The notes under the pieces are model-generated. The model did no database searches, had not been told where the DNA came from, and saw only the letters and a list, made by a program, of their open reading frames with translations. A stretch of DNA of 64,000 bases from assembly GCA_001464335.1 (NCBI GenBank), contig LNEV01000008.1, positions 1 to 64,000 of the forward strand. The letters are read 5' to 3'. Below are positions 10,139-19,276 of the stretch, piece after piece. The stretch's first letter is position 1. Each line of letters begins with the position of its first letter. A program made the translations under genes and the position numbers. This stretch comes from Rhizobiales bacterium Ga0077545 (GTDB lineage Bacteria; Pseudomonadota; Alphaproteobacteria; Rhizobiales; Methylopilaceae).

Positions 10139-10140
10139 TC

Positions 10141-11028
10141 CTAAAATCCAAGCCGCCGCTTGAGCGAGGCTACAATTGACCGATCCTTTTCCGCAGGAGA
10201 GTGCTTGGACAGAGTGGATCGGGGATCGCTGTCAGGCGCGGGTTTAATGGAGGCCATGATCGACTTCCAATAGACAGAAACACTCTGTTCAGGTGGTGGA
10301 ACGTCGAGATCCATGAGGCGCAGATCGTGTTGAGCGCGATCCTTCGGCACAGCGCGGCTGACTATTTGGTACACGTGGGAAAACCGATTGCGTTGTAACG
10401 CCGCGCGTACGTCCTCCGGCAAGCGCTGCCAGCGGTGAACGAACTCGGTCATTTGTGGCGTGCGTACCACAAACTCTGACTGCTCAATGCTCAATCCTTG
10501 GGAGGCGTAGAGAGCTTGGATGTTCTTGATGCCAAAAAAACGGATGTGGGTCCGGTCAAGAAGGCCCCAGGGGCGATACTCGAAGTCTTCGTCCAGCAAG
10601 CAGGCGGCAACCGCAGCGTGACCGACATGGGGGATGGAAAGAATAACCGAGCCCGTATCGTTGAGTAGAGATTTCATGCTGCCCAATACAGCCCAAGGAT
10701 CGTAGACGTGTTCGAGGACATCGGCAGCGATAACGACGTCGAAGCTGCCTTCCTTTTCTTGGAGTTCCGCGCTCCACGCCGGATCGTTGAGGTCCATGGC
10801 GTAGAGGCTGCGAGCGTGAGGTTTCAGCTTTTCAAGAGCCGTCGGGTCGATCTCGAGCGCAACGACATCACAGCCAAGTGTTCCTGAAAGGTGCCGGGTG
10901 ATTGAACCTGGTCCGGCTCCGATTTCCAGAACTTTCTTACCATGCCCCACCATGCGAAGAACGCGTGCCGGTGCCACATCACTTTTAAGATCGATTTCGT
11001 ACTCGTATGTGTGTGCGTTGCTGGCCAT
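10141..11028 (-). CDS. Class I SAM-dependent methyltransferase
   Basis: SAM methyltransferase of 295 residues (from ATG 11028) with the canonical motif I VLEIGAGPGSITRHLSG, an acidic motif II (VALEID) and the post-motif VVIAADVLEHVYDPWAVL, which resembles UbiG/COQ3-like domains. An alternative ATG at 11100 would add 24 residues but has no ribosome site, whereas GGGGAT precedes 11028. The tail after about residue 240 is Pro/Ser/Lys-rich and unlike the core. Its substrate is presumably a sugar of the surface polysaccharide, inferred only from the neighbouring WbsX, TylF-like and glycosyltransferase genes. Confidence 0.75.
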   Translation of the reverse strand: MASNAHTYEYEIDLKSDVAPARVLRMVGHGKKVLEIGAGPGSITRHLSGTLGCDVVALEIDPTALEKLKPHARSLYAMDLNDPAWSAELQEKEGSFDVVIAADVLEHVYDPWAVLGSMKSLLNDTGSVILSIPHVGHAAVAACLLDEDFEYRPWGLLDRTHIRFFGIKNIQALYASQGLSIEQSEFVVRTPQMTEFVHRWQRLPEDVRAALQRNRFSHVYQIVSRAVPKDRAQHDLRLMDLDVPPPEQSVSVYWKSIMASIKPAPDSDPRSTLSKHSPAEKDRSIVASLKRRLGF

Positions 11029-11215
11029 GCCGATCCCCAGAATTATCGTTTCCTTACCAATATTTTCGCCATGGGCCAATGTCACTAAGTGGTCGAACAT
11101 ACAAAATGAGAAATGCTAAGCTCGCGGGTTGGGCTGGCTGGATTGAACGGTCGGATGGTATAGGCCAACTTGGCGACTCGGTTGTGTTTGCCACGCCGCG
11201 TGCTCGATGCATCGA

Positions 11216-12004
11216 TTATGACTTGCGCCAATACACCCCGGTCCAGTCGATCGTGACGATTTCGTCGTTAATGCCATGATTTTGACGATAGTCGTGGACA
11301 GCCTGTTTACATCCGGGGACGCAGCCGTAGTCATCAATGATTACATAGCCTCCACGCGAAAGCTTCGGATAAAGTGCGCTCAGTCCATCCATCGTTGACT
11401 CGTACATGTCGCCGTCGAGGCGCAGGAGGGCGAAACGGGCGCGCGGTTCCAACGCTGGAAGCGTGTCCTTAAACCAGCCTTTAAGGAAGACAACTGTCTC
11501 ATCGAGAAGGCCGTACCTCTCAAAATTGGCAGCTACTTCTTCCTGAGTGACTTGAAGTTGCATGAATGTGTGGTGTTCGTCGCCCTTGTCAGCCTCGACG
11601 CCTTCCGTTGGAACCGGAAGTCCCTCAAATGAATCAGCTACGTATACCTTCCGGTCGTGTCGGTTGTTCGCTGCGAGGATGCCTCGCATGAGGATGCAGC
11701 ATCCGCCGCGCCAAACACCCGTCTCGATGAAGTCTCCGGGAATGTCGTCGTCAATCACCTTCTGGGTCAGTGTGGCGAGATTCCGTAGACGCTTCACGCC
11801 GACCATAGTGTGGGCCTTCTGCGGCCAATCCATGCCCTGATCGCGTTCATGTGGGCCAAAGCCGCGACCCTCGTGCCAAGGCGCGCTGGAAGGATCTTCG
11901 TAGATCGTGTTGGTGATTATTCTGACGAGGGCATCGACGTATAGATCACGAACCCTGTTATCCGGCTTTTGCACGCGCTTGTTGATTAATTCGAATAAGC
12001 TCAA
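11216..12004 (-). CDS. TylF/MycF-family O-methyltransferase
   Basis: Macrocin-O-methyltransferase family protein of 262 residues, which methylates sugar hydroxyls using SAM and a metal. Visible motifs are DFIETGVWRGGCCILMRG (SAM site), KVYVADSFEGLPVP, FALLRLDGDMYESTMDGL (metal-binding Asp residues) and GGYVIIDDYG. The start is TTG at 12004, supported by a good Shine-Dalgarno GGAGG seven bases upstream. Family members methylate deoxysugars in macrolides and polysaccharides, so a methylated rhamnose or fucose in the glycan is a reasonable inference. Confidence 0.85.
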   Translation of the reverse strand: MSLFELINKRVQKPDNRVRDLYVDALVRIITNTIYEDPSSAPWHEGRGFGPHERDQGMDWPQKAHTMVGVKRLRNLATLTQKVIDDDIPGDFIETGVWRGGCCILMRGILAANNRHDRKVYVADSFEGLPVPTEGVEADKGDEHHTFMQLQVTQEEVAANFERYGLLDETVVFLKGWFKDTLPALEPRARFALLRLDGDMYESTMDGLSALYPKLSRGGYVIIDDYGCVPGCKQAVHDYRQNHGINDEIVTIDWTGVYWRKS

Positions 12005-12200
12005 GTGAGCACCTCCGAAGTTGTTTGGTTATTGGTCTTCCTGGTCATCTTACCGCATGAGCAGTGCGCCAAGCACCATCAGGACGGCGCCAGGGGTCGT
12101 AAGGAGAGCTCCATGACGATGAGCAGTTTCCCGGACGAGGCGCTGACTATCGCCATATAGTTGCCGAAATGGTGCACTTTAGGATGTTTTAGCTGGAGAA

Positions 12201-12998
12201 CTATTTGCGTACAACTACCGATCGAGGGCTTTTGGTCCTCTCAATCGCCCAATCGAAGAAGCTGCCCGGCTTAGGTGGCTTCGACGCGTCCTCTCCCTTG
12301 TCGGCAAAATGAAATCCAATGAAGTCCGGATCCTTGAGCGGTTCCAAGCCATATTCGGGATTATAGACTCGGGAAGCGCTTTTTCCGTTCCAGTAATAAA
12401 ATGTCCCTTTTGGAGCGGCCGTATGGGCAAGTCCGTGTTTTCGGAACAGACGTGATATTCCGTCGTTCGCAAATATAGTTATGCCGAGATTAGCGGGTAC
12501 CGACTCGATTCCTTTTACGCGATGGAGCAGGGGGCGTAGCACGCGTCTCCGGAAGCCAAGCCACGGCGGTATGGATGCGTGACTTTCAAGATAGTCATCA
12601 AAATCCCGGATAATCGGACTGTTCGGAGGAAAATAAAGAGCGGAAACTCCGAACCGATGCCTGTTTTCCCAAGCTAGAAAGTGCTTCTCGGGGCGCGGGT
12701 GAAATTGCTTGGTAAGATAAATGTCGGTGTCCAGCCATACACCGCGTTGGTGCTTCATAAGAGCTACCCGGAAAATGTCGCTGAACTGACAAAGCATCCA
12801 TTTACCAGTATTTACATTTTCAAGCAGGGGTTCTGGAACGATCTCGCGCGCATCACGCAGATGAAGTCCGTCGGGCAAATTTTTGATCCGCCCATACGAA
12901 TACAGATCAACAGTTTGCCCAGTCAGGACCATCGATGTAAGGCATAAACGGTCAATGGGCCTTAGTTCAGGGCCGTGCCAGAACGCGCAAATATCCAT
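12201..12998 (-). CDS. DXD-motif glycosyltransferase (GT32/capsular type)
   Basis: Glycosyltransferase of 265 residues with the sugar-binding DXD region: QFSDIFRVALMKHQRGVWLDTD, where D-T-D binds the metal/nucleotide-sugar complex. It resembles the alpha-1,4-galactosyl or mannosyl transferases of the Gb3-synthase/OCH1 group found in capsule loci. The ATG at 12998 (after GGGACG) is favoured over GTG 13004. It is cytoplasmic, with no membrane segment. Local composition is AT-richer than the housekeeping genes. Donor and acceptor are unknown. Confidence 0.75.
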   Translation of the reverse strand: MDICAFWHGPELRPIDRLCLTSMVLTGQTVDLYSYGRIKNLPDGLHLRDAREIVPEPLLENVNTGKWMLCQFSDIFRVALMKHQRGVWLDTDIYLTKQFHPRPEKHFLAWENRHRFGVSALYFPPNSPIIRDFDDYLESHASIPPWLGFRRRVLRPLLHRVKGIESVPANLGITIFANDGISRLFRKHGLAHTAAPKGTFYYWNGKSASRVYNPEYGLEPLKDPDFIGFHFADKGEDASKPPKPGSFFDWAIERTKSPRSVVVRK

Positions 12999-13295
12999 GT
13001 TCACCGTCCCATGTGAATGAAGTCGTGCCGGTTAGGTTCTTCAACCACGAAAATCTCACCGCGACGAGCGCGAGGGAGTCCGACACTGCGTAGGCAGTTC
13101 GGTACCATATTCATCTGCACAGGGCGAAGATGACATCGCCACCAATAGAATTGGCAGCGCTCTCGCGGGCCCTAGAGTGACGCACTTCCGCTTCCACCTT
13201 CCCGTGTGCAACGCGCAGGCCTACTGATGCGCTGGGCACGATCTGGCTCGCTCCGTGATTTTGACATATGGTCACGAGAAACTAGTGAGTCCTAA

Positions 13296-14018
13296 ATGAA
13301 GCCAGCGCTTTTCCTTCATCCGCAGAAAACAGCCGGAACATCAATTATTCTCGCGCTGCGGGAGAGGTACGGCGTCGCCGAAACTGCAAGTCACGGCGAT
13401 TTTGCTATGTCTGACATTAGCGATCGCGCATTTATTTCGGGCCACTTTGGTTTCGCCTTTGCTGAGCCGCTGTTCCCTAATCGGACCACTTTCACATTTC
13501 TTCGCGATCCTATCGATCGAGTGATCTCCCTGTATAACTTTTGTCGAGCGCGATCGGACGCTAGTTTCCCAATTTACGCGGCAGCGCAGCGATGGGATTT
13601 CGAAGAATTCGTTGAGCGCTGTAGCGATCGCCCGAGTTCATCAGCCTCCAACGACGATTTGATTGTCTACGAGAGCGTTTGGAATAATCTTGCATGGCAA
13701 TTTGCGTTCGGTTGGGGCGGTGACCTCAACAGCGATGGCAGGCGGAGCATCCTTGAATTCGACGAGAGCGAACTGTTGCGAGACGCTTTGAAGAACATCG
13801 AGCGGTTTGATATTATTGGGACGGTGGAGAAATTTAACCGCGACATTCAACGTATTTGCATCGCGCTGGGATTGTCCGACTTAAAAGTTGGGCGCCACAA
13901 CGAAAGCCCGCCCGGTGTCTCGCGTTCGAACTTGACGGCATCTGTAATTCGAAAGATTGAGCGGGCGACCGAGCTTGACCGCCATCTTTATGAATCTGTC
14001 ATCAGAAAGGGAGTATGA
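13296..14018 (+). CDS. Sulfotransferase-family protein
   Basis: A 240-residue PAPS-dependent sulfotransferase-like protein. The 5'-phosphosulfate loop HPQKTAGTSI is at residues 7-16, and the 3'-phosphate site TFLRDPIDRVISLYN follows near residue 68. This arrangement matches the sulfotransferase family 2 group that modifies carbohydrates. No signal peptide is seen, so it would act on cytoplasmic glycan precursors. It stands alone on the plus strand among opposite-strand genes, with a weak ribosome site. Sulfation of a surface polysaccharide is inferred. Confidence 0.75.
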   Translation: MKPALFLHPQKTAGTSIILALRERYGVAETASHGDFAMSDISDRAFISGHFGFAFAEPLFPNRTTFTFLRDPIDRVISLYNFCRARSDASFPIYAAAQRWDFEEFVERCSDRPSSSASNDDLIVYESVWNNLAWQFAFGWGGDLNSDGRRSILEFDESELLRDALKNIERFDIIGTVEKFNRDIQRICIALGLSDLKVGRHNESPPGVSRSNLTASVIRKIERATELDRHLYESVIRKGV

Positions 14019-14164
14019 GCAGCGCACCGTGTACGAGAAAACAGCACCTTGTATGGCTCCAAAAACATGGCGGAAGTAGCGGTGAGCTTAGGGCGAAGTG
14101 AATACCCGCACGAGCGAAGAGCCGCTCCGTGAATGGGAGCGGAGCGGTTGCGGTCCGCGGCGGC

Positions 14165-14869
14165 TTAGCTTTCGCGAAAAAGATATAGTCTGTTGCTTTG
14201 CTCAAGAGATACCGAAAAATCACGGCTCTTCAGCCTGCCGATGAGCTCATCGTTCTTTTCCCGCCCGACTATTTTTTCGTGTGTCTCGATAATGATTTTC
14301 TTCACTCCCGCAAGATCGCTGGAGGGCAGGACCTCGCACTCGGCCCCCTCGATGTCGACGACAAGCACGGTCGGCTGAAATTCGCGGACAACGTCGGCGA
14401 AGCGATCGCTCGGAACGGTGATAAAAGCGCCGGGTGCGTTGCGCTCGTAGAGGCTGGATGAAAACAGATTGTCGGACTGATAGAACGAGACATCGCCACC
14501 ATCCACCGTAAGTGCCTTCGCCCGCAGTTCCGGGAACAGCTTGTTCAGTTCGTAATTACGTCGGATGATGTCGCAGGCGATCGGGTTCGGTTCATAGCAC
14601 AGCACATTCTGCGCGCCGACAATCTTTGCGCACAGCAGGCTGAGAAGGCCGAGGCAGCCACCGAATTCGATGACCCTGTCGCCGGGGGCAAGTGCTTGCT
14701 TGACGAGATCGCGCTCGGGTTTTTCGTAGGTGCCGTCGAGAATGAAGCGGCGCGCGCTGCGGCCCACGAGATTCGGATCGGTAATGAGCTTTGTTTCGTC
14801 AAGAGTTGAAACGCCATTGTCGAGGAGACCCCGCACGAGACGTTTCAGGGAGCGCTTCAACGAGCCCAT
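14165..14869 (-). CDS. FkbM-family methyltransferase
   Basis: A 234-residue FkbM-type SAM methyltransferase. The SAM-binding region reads GDRVIEFGGCLGLLSLLCA, followed by VLCYEPNPIACDIIRRN, and the FkbM signature VLVVDIEGAECEVL is present near residue 170. AGGAA sits five bases before the ATG. FkbM proteins methylate hydroxyls of polyketides or polysaccharide sugars. In this locus the substrate is probably a sugar residue, but that is inference. Confidence 0.8.
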   Translation of the reverse strand: MGSLKRSLKRLVRGLLDNGVSTLDETKLITDPNLVGRSARRFILDGTYEKPERDLVKQALAPGDRVIEFGGCLGLLSLLCAKIVGAQNVLCYEPNPIACDIIRRNYELNKLFPELRAKALTVDGGDVSFYQSDNLFSSSLYERNAPGAFITVPSDRFADVVREFQPTVLVVDIEGAECEVLPSSDLAGVKKIIIETHEKIVGREKNDELIGRLKSRDFSVSLEQSNRLYLFRES

Positions 14870-15018
14870 TTGGATTCCTGTCTGTGTATGGAAGTGGTGT
14901 CCTATCCCAGATCACGGGCAGCAGCAATTTGGCCAGCGACACAATAAAGAGGAACAACCATTAGTTGTTTTTCGAGCGGCTTTAATAAGTTGTTCCTAGG
15001 CATGCGAAGTTGGACTAG

Positions 15019-15771
15019 ATGATATCTCGCCAACGGGTCGGGGAGACTGATTTGACTTCCATTTTTGAGCGCATTTGTCGGCGCTACCTCAAAAGCCGGG
15101 GATGGGCGGTTGCGCCCGGCGCAACCAATGCTGGTGGCGATTTCTTCTTGTTCAAGTATCAAAAGGCCGACGGAACTTTCGACTATGAAAAATATCGCTC
15201 GATTCAAACGGCCGGAAACCACCGGAAAATCGACAATGTATGGGCAGACCGACCGACAATAGATTTCATCGCAAGTTACCTCAGGAAAGTTCAACCCGGC
15301 CTTTCATCCGGGCTTTGCCATGGATCTCGGAACGGAACGGAAGTCCGATGGTTTCGAGAAGCTTTGGAAGTGAATATCCTGGGCACGGACATTTCCGACA
15401 CGGCAGGTCAATTCGACCTGACGCAATGGGATTTCCACGATGTAAATACGGATTGGATCGGTCAGTTTGATTTCGTCTATACAAACTCTCACGACCACGC
15501 GTACGATCCCCAAAAAGCGCTCGAGACCTGGATCGGCCAAATCAAGCCAAATGGCGCCGTGCTCTTGGAGCACACGGTCGCGCACTCGGAATCGGGAACG
15601 AATGAGCTCGATCCGTTTGGCGTTCAGCCCAATTCGCTTCCCTTCCTTGTTTTGCAGTGGGGGCAGGGAAAGTATGCCGTTACCGAGGTGCTTTCCCCGC
15701 CGCACACGAAACCGAACGGCTTGAAAATCTGGATCTTCGTTATCCGTAAACTCGGCATTGCGAGCACCTGA
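15019..15771 (+). CDS. Divergent SAM-methyltransferase-like protein of polysaccharide loci
   Basis: A 250-residue protein with features of a methyltransferase fold: a Rossmann-like middle with GLCHGSRNGTEVRWFREAL and NILGTDISDTAGQF, then QWDFHDV and a strand DFVYTNSHDHAYDPQKALETW with KPNGAVLLEHT. The CHGSRNG/WF pattern recurs in small methyltransferases of glycan clusters. ATG 15019 has a poor ribosome site. A TTG at 15052, 6 nt after GGGGAG, would shorten it by 11 residues and is a real alternative. It is followed 4 bp later by a GT2 gene. Confidence 0.6.
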   Translation: MISRQRVGETDLTSIFERICRRYLKSRGWAVAPGATNAGGDFFLFKYQKADGTFDYEKYRSIQTAGNHRKIDNVWADRPTIDFIASYLRKVQPGLSSGLCHGSRNGTEVRWFREALEVNILGTDISDTAGQFDLTQWDFHDVNTDWIGQFDFVYTNSHDHAYDPQKALETWIGQIKPNGAVLLEHTVAHSESGTNELDPFGVQPNSLPFLVLQWGQGKYAVTEVLSPPHTKPNGLKIWIFVIRKLGIAST

Positions 15772-15775
15772 CCGC

Positions 15776-16618
15776 ATGGACAAGCGGAACGACGATCCAT
15801 CCTCCCTACAGCTTTCAGCGTTCGTCATCTGCAAGAACGAAGCGGCCTATATCGAGGCCTGCCTGCGCAGCCTCGACCTCTGCTCGGACATTGTCGTCGT
15901 CGATTCCGGTTCCACGGACGAGACCCCGCAGATCGTCGCTCGCCTGATCGAGGAGGGGCTGCCGATCCGTTTTCTTCATCGGGATTGGCCGGGCTATGCG
16001 GCCCAGAAGCAGTTTGCCCTCGAGCAATGCACCGGGGAATGGTGCCTAAATATCGATGCGGACGAGCGGCTGGACGGGGATCTGCGCGAGGCTCTGTCGG
16101 ACATGGTGTGCGCTCGGGAGGATATCGTTGCGTGGCGGATACGCCGGCGGCCTTATCTGATCGGCTACGGCTTTACGCCGCCTCATGTTTTCGAGCGACC
16201 GAATCTCCGGCTCATACGACGCGGAAAGGGTGCGTACGACCTGCGGCAGCGTGTTCATGAGGGAATCGTGCCGGCGGGCAAGGTTGAAATTTCGCACAAA
16301 GGCAGCCTGCTTCACTTCCGCCCACTTCCGATGGGCGAGCAAATTCTGAAAGAGAATGCCTATTCCACCCTCAAGTCGGACCAGTTGATCGACGAAGGAC
16401 GAACGCGCCCCAAGTTCCGCATGTTGCTGACGCCTCCCTATTATTTCCTTCGGCTTTACATCGGGCGTAGGCTGTTTTTGTGCGGATGGCCGGGGTTCAT
16501 CCAGGCCATGACAGGTGCCGTCTATTCGTTCATGACGGAGGTGAAGGTTTACCAGAACCGCGCTCTTCAAGAGCGGCCGCCATTGGACGAAGAGGCCAAG
16601 GGGAAGGCTGAGACGTGA
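15776..16618 (+). CDS. Family 2 glycosyltransferase, WaaE/KdtX-like
   Basis: GT2 transferase of 280 residues. LSAFVICKNEAAYIEACLRS and VVVDSGSTDETPQIV begin the GT-A fold, and NIDADERLDGDLRE carries the DxD. RDWPGYAAQKQFAL and the C-terminal positively charged, partly hydrophobic part resemble the WaaE/KdtX beta-1,4-glucosyltransferases of LPS core. The protein ends in a GTGA overlap with the next gene, so the two are coupled. The likely acceptor is LPS core or a lipid-linked oligosaccharide. Confidence 0.8.
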   Translation: MDKRNDDPSSLQLSAFVICKNEAAYIEACLRSLDLCSDIVVVDSGSTDETPQIVARLIEEGLPIRFLHRDWPGYAAQKQFALEQCTGEWCLNIDADERLDGDLREALSDMVCAREDIVAWRIRRRPYLIGYGFTPPHVFERPNLRLIRRGKGAYDLRQRVHEGIVPAGKVEISHKGSLLHFRPLPMGEQILKENAYSTLKSDQLIDEGRTRPKFRMLLTPPYYFLRLYIGRRLFLCGWPGFIQAMTGAVYSFMTEVKVYQNRALQERPPLDEEAKGKAET

Positions 16619-17643
16619 AGATCGTTCACATTCATTTCGGCAAGGATGGCGGAGCGGAGAGGTTCTTCACGTCGCTGGCCCGGGCCTTTCACGAGCGAGG
16701 TGTCGAACAGAAATTCTTCATTCGGCCCGATCGCGTCTGGAAGAGCGCCATCGCTCCGTGCGGCGAGGTGTTCGAGGGGACGTTCAATCGTCTGTCGCTC
16801 TATCGCTTTGTGCTTGCCGCACGCCTGAAGCGTGTGGTCGGCGAATTTCAGCCCGACGCGATCATGGCGTGGGCGCCGCGGGCGAGCCAGCTTCTGCCGC
16901 GTACCGCGCCCTGTGTGAAGGTCACACGTCTCGGCGATTTTCCGTTGCGTCTTCGCTATTTCGCAAATGCCGACATCATCGTCGGAAATACGCCTGATAT
17001 CGTGGAGCGTGTGAAGGAGCTTGGCTGGGAGAAACCCGCCCGCACGATTTCCAACTTCACCCTGGTGCAACCGACCAAGCCAATCGATCGTGCGGCGCTG
17101 ACGACGCCCTCCGATGCCTTTGTTGTCGTCGGCCTCGGCCGTTTCGTCCGTCGCAAGGGGTTCCACACCCTGATTGACGCGGTGGCTAAACTGCCGGGTA
17201 CTTTTCTCTGGCTTGTGGGCGGAGGAGAGGAAGAGGGTGCATTGAAAGAACAAGCCGAAAAGCTTGGTCTTTCCGAACGTATACGCTTTGCCGGCTGGCA
17301 GGCTTCGCCCGCACCCTATCTGGCTACAGCCGATGCCTTCGTCATGCCCTCCAGCCACGAACCGCTTGGCAATGTCATCCTTGAGGCGTGGGCTGCGCGC
17401 AAGCCTGTCGTATCGTCTCGCTCGGAAGGACCGAGCTGGATGATGACGGACGAGGAAGACGGTCTGCTGTTCGATGTCGGCGATGCGAATGGGCTTGCGG
17501 CCGCGATTGCGAAGATAAGGTCGTCGCCGGAGCTTGCCGCGCGATTGGTCGAGGGCGGGCAGAACACCCTTAATCGTCGCTTCTCCGCCGCTGGTGTTAC
17601 GGCAGCCTATACGCAGCTCATCTCGGAATTCCGCAATAGTTGA
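16615..17643 (+). CDS. Family 4 glycosyltransferase
   Basis: GT-B fold transferase of 342 residues. IVHIHFGKDGGAERFFTSLA at the N-terminus is the acceptor-side GG motif, and VVVGLGRFVRRKGFHTLIDA plus SSHEPLGNVILEAWAARKPV form the C-terminal donor site (E-x7-E motif). GTG 16615 overlaps the upstream GT2 stop. Its last 37 bp overlap the 3' end of the convergent gene at 17607-18920, so coding information runs on both strands there. Donor and linkage cannot be told. Confidence 0.85.
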   Translation: MKIVHIHFGKDGGAERFFTSLARAFHERGVEQKFFIRPDRVWKSAIAPCGEVFEGTFNRLSLYRFVLAARLKRVVGEFQPDAIMAWAPRASQLLPRTAPCVKVTRLGDFPLRLRYFANADIIVGNTPDIVERVKELGWEKPARTISNFTLVQPTKPIDRAALTTPSDAFVVVGLGRFVRRKGFHTLIDAVAKLPGTFLWLVGGGEEEGALKEQAEKLGLSERIRFAGWQASPAPYLATADAFVMPSSHEPLGNVILEAWAARKPVVSSRSEGPSWMMTDEEDGLLFDVGDANGLAAAIAKIRSSPELAARLVEGGQNTLNRRFSAAGVTAAYTQLISEFRNS

Positions 17644-18920
17644 TTTTCCTCGTCGACAGCAGAAGGAAATTGCGCGTTCTGCAGTTTGCCAAAAGCCGCA
17701 TCGAAGCGATGCCGGTATTGGGCGTTTGAAAAGAACAGATCGTAGATGTTTGCGGAATGAAGGCGGCTGTTGTCGCTTGCGTATTCGTGTTTCATCGCCT
17801 TGGCGAATGTAACGGGATCGTTCGTCGCAAACTTTGAAAGGCGAGTTCCGATTTCCGGTGGAAGCCCACGCAGTGCGTAACTGGTAAATACGATCCGGGA
17901 GTCAGAACAAAGCGCTTCTACAAATTTGATGGAGGCGCCCGTACCTTCTTGGGTCGGTATGAGAGCCACTTTTGCGTTCCGGTAAACGTCCTGTGGCGAC
18001 GAGACCATGCCCTTGAACGCCCCTTTGTATTTTGAGAACAAGTCCGGGCGCCGGCGCTCGATTCCGCGAACAACATTGCCGTAAATACGGAGGTGCTCGG
18101 CGAGCTCCGGCACGCGCGGAATGACAAGATCCAGAAGCCATTCCACGGATTTGATGTTCCAGTGATGGGACGTGCCGAAGAATGCGACCTCGTGCTTGCT
18201 GGCCAAAGCGCCGCGGGCTTCCTTAAGGATTCTCTCTGTCGCGGGCGCAAGCGTCGGGATTAGCAACACGCCATGAGTGTTTGGGAGATTGGTGTCGAAG
18301 TAGTCTTTGTCGCTTTTCGAGATGTGCAGAAGAAGGTCGGCTGAGCTGAGAAGATTGAGCTCAGTTTTGACGATGTTGCTTTTCCACGACCGGCAACCAA
18401 ATGCGTTTCGGGCCCTCAGCACATCGTCGTTCGATGATTGAACATCGTGCGTTTCGCAGGCAATTGCCGGGGTCTGACCTTGTTCCTTCGCCAGATCACG
18501 AATTCTGATCGCCAGATCCATGTTAAAGCAGTGGTTCACATGGATGAAGTCCACACAGTGCTCTCGCATGAACGAGAACAGTTCCGCGGGGATTTTGGCC
18601 GTCGAGATAAAGTCCGCGGTATTCGCCAACGTGTCTTTCAGCTCTCCTTTCATCAACAAGCGCAGATAACGTCGCTTCGATCTCAATCTCTTTCTTTGTT
18701 CTGTCACAGCGATCTGCGAGACGCCCTCGAATGTCATGTGGTCTCGAAAGCGAGCTGTTTCCGTATGCCGACGGCGCAGCCGGTTTGGCAGGGCGACAAG
18801 CAAGAACACTTTTCTCCCGGTCTCCGCATGCGCCGCTGCCGCAGCGGCAAACATATTGGCGCTTCCGCTGAGGGGCCATGGTGGAGCAATCATTACGGTC
18901 CCACGGGGTTTTGAAGCCAT
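17607..18920 (-). CDS. Glycosyltransferase (GT4/GT-B-like)
   Basis: Protein of 437 residues with a GT-B-like layout: an N-terminal SGSANMFAAAAAAHAETGRK, a long helical linker, then a C-terminal half with HEVAFFGTSHHWNIKSVEWL, LRIYGNVV and ALIPTQEGTGASIKFVEALC, the donor-binding acidic motif typical of GT4-like enzymes. It belongs among the poorly characterised glycosyltransferases of glycan loci. The 3' end overlaps that of the plus-strand GT4 gene by 37 bp. Upstream lies a gene-free 356 bp. Confidence 0.65.
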   Translation of the reverse strand: MASKPRGTVMIAPPWPLSGSANMFAAAAAAHAETGRKVFLLVALPNRLRRRHTETARFRDHMTFEGVSQIAVTEQRKRLRSKRRYLRLLMKGELKDTLANTADFISTAKIPAELFSFMREHCVDFIHVNHCFNMDLAIRIRDLAKEQGQTPAIACETHDVQSSNDDVLRARNAFGCRSWKSNIVKTELNLLSSADLLLHISKSDKDYFDTNLPNTHGVLLIPTLAPATERILKEARGALASKHEVAFFGTSHHWNIKSVEWLLDLVIPRVPELAEHLRIYGNVVRGIERRRPDLFSKYKGAFKGMVSSPQDVYRNAKVALIPTQEGTGASIKFVEALCSDSRIVFTSYALRGLPPEIGTRLSKFATNDPVTFAKAMKHEYASDNSRLHSANIYDLFFSNAQYRHRFDAAFGKLQNAQFPSAVDEENQLLRNSEMSCV

Positions 18921-19276
18921 AAGTCACGTGCCGTCTGCAATTACGTATAAGTATTGTCGTCATGCGTCCGGCTTATGAATTATTCAGTATTTCCACGTTC
19001 TGCAAACAGTCTTGTGTTTCGTGGGAGACTATTTGTGGGCGTGAAGAGAACTACTTTGGATAGTCGCGCCCTGATGCCGCGTGCGGGCGTGTTTCGCGTG
19101 GCAGCGATGCGGAAAGCGAGCGGCGTGACACACCGGCTGCGGAGCTTCCGAGCGAAGCGATTGCTTGATCAGGTGAGCCTAAAGGGTGCTCACCGACGCT
19201 GCGGCTTGCCTTCTTTGGCGATGTTGCAAGCGCGGCAAACGGCGACGCTCTTGTCAGAAAATTGGTGAGGCGGTTG
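18921..19276. other. Gene-free stretch between two minus-strand glycosyltransferase genes
   Basis: About 356 bp. A plus-strand frame of 104 codons (18954-19268) is open here, but it has a mixed composition, no recognisable domain and no convincing ribosome site, so I do not call it. The part next to 18920 is AT-richer (TTACGTATAAGTATTG) and may carry the promoter of the gene at 17607-18920. No repeat or RNA fold stands out. Confidence 0.3.

Noticed and set aside
18954-19268. 104-codon plus-strand frame in a gene-free gap
   Set aside because: No ribosome site, no recognisable motif, mixed composition; reported only as gene-free sequence.
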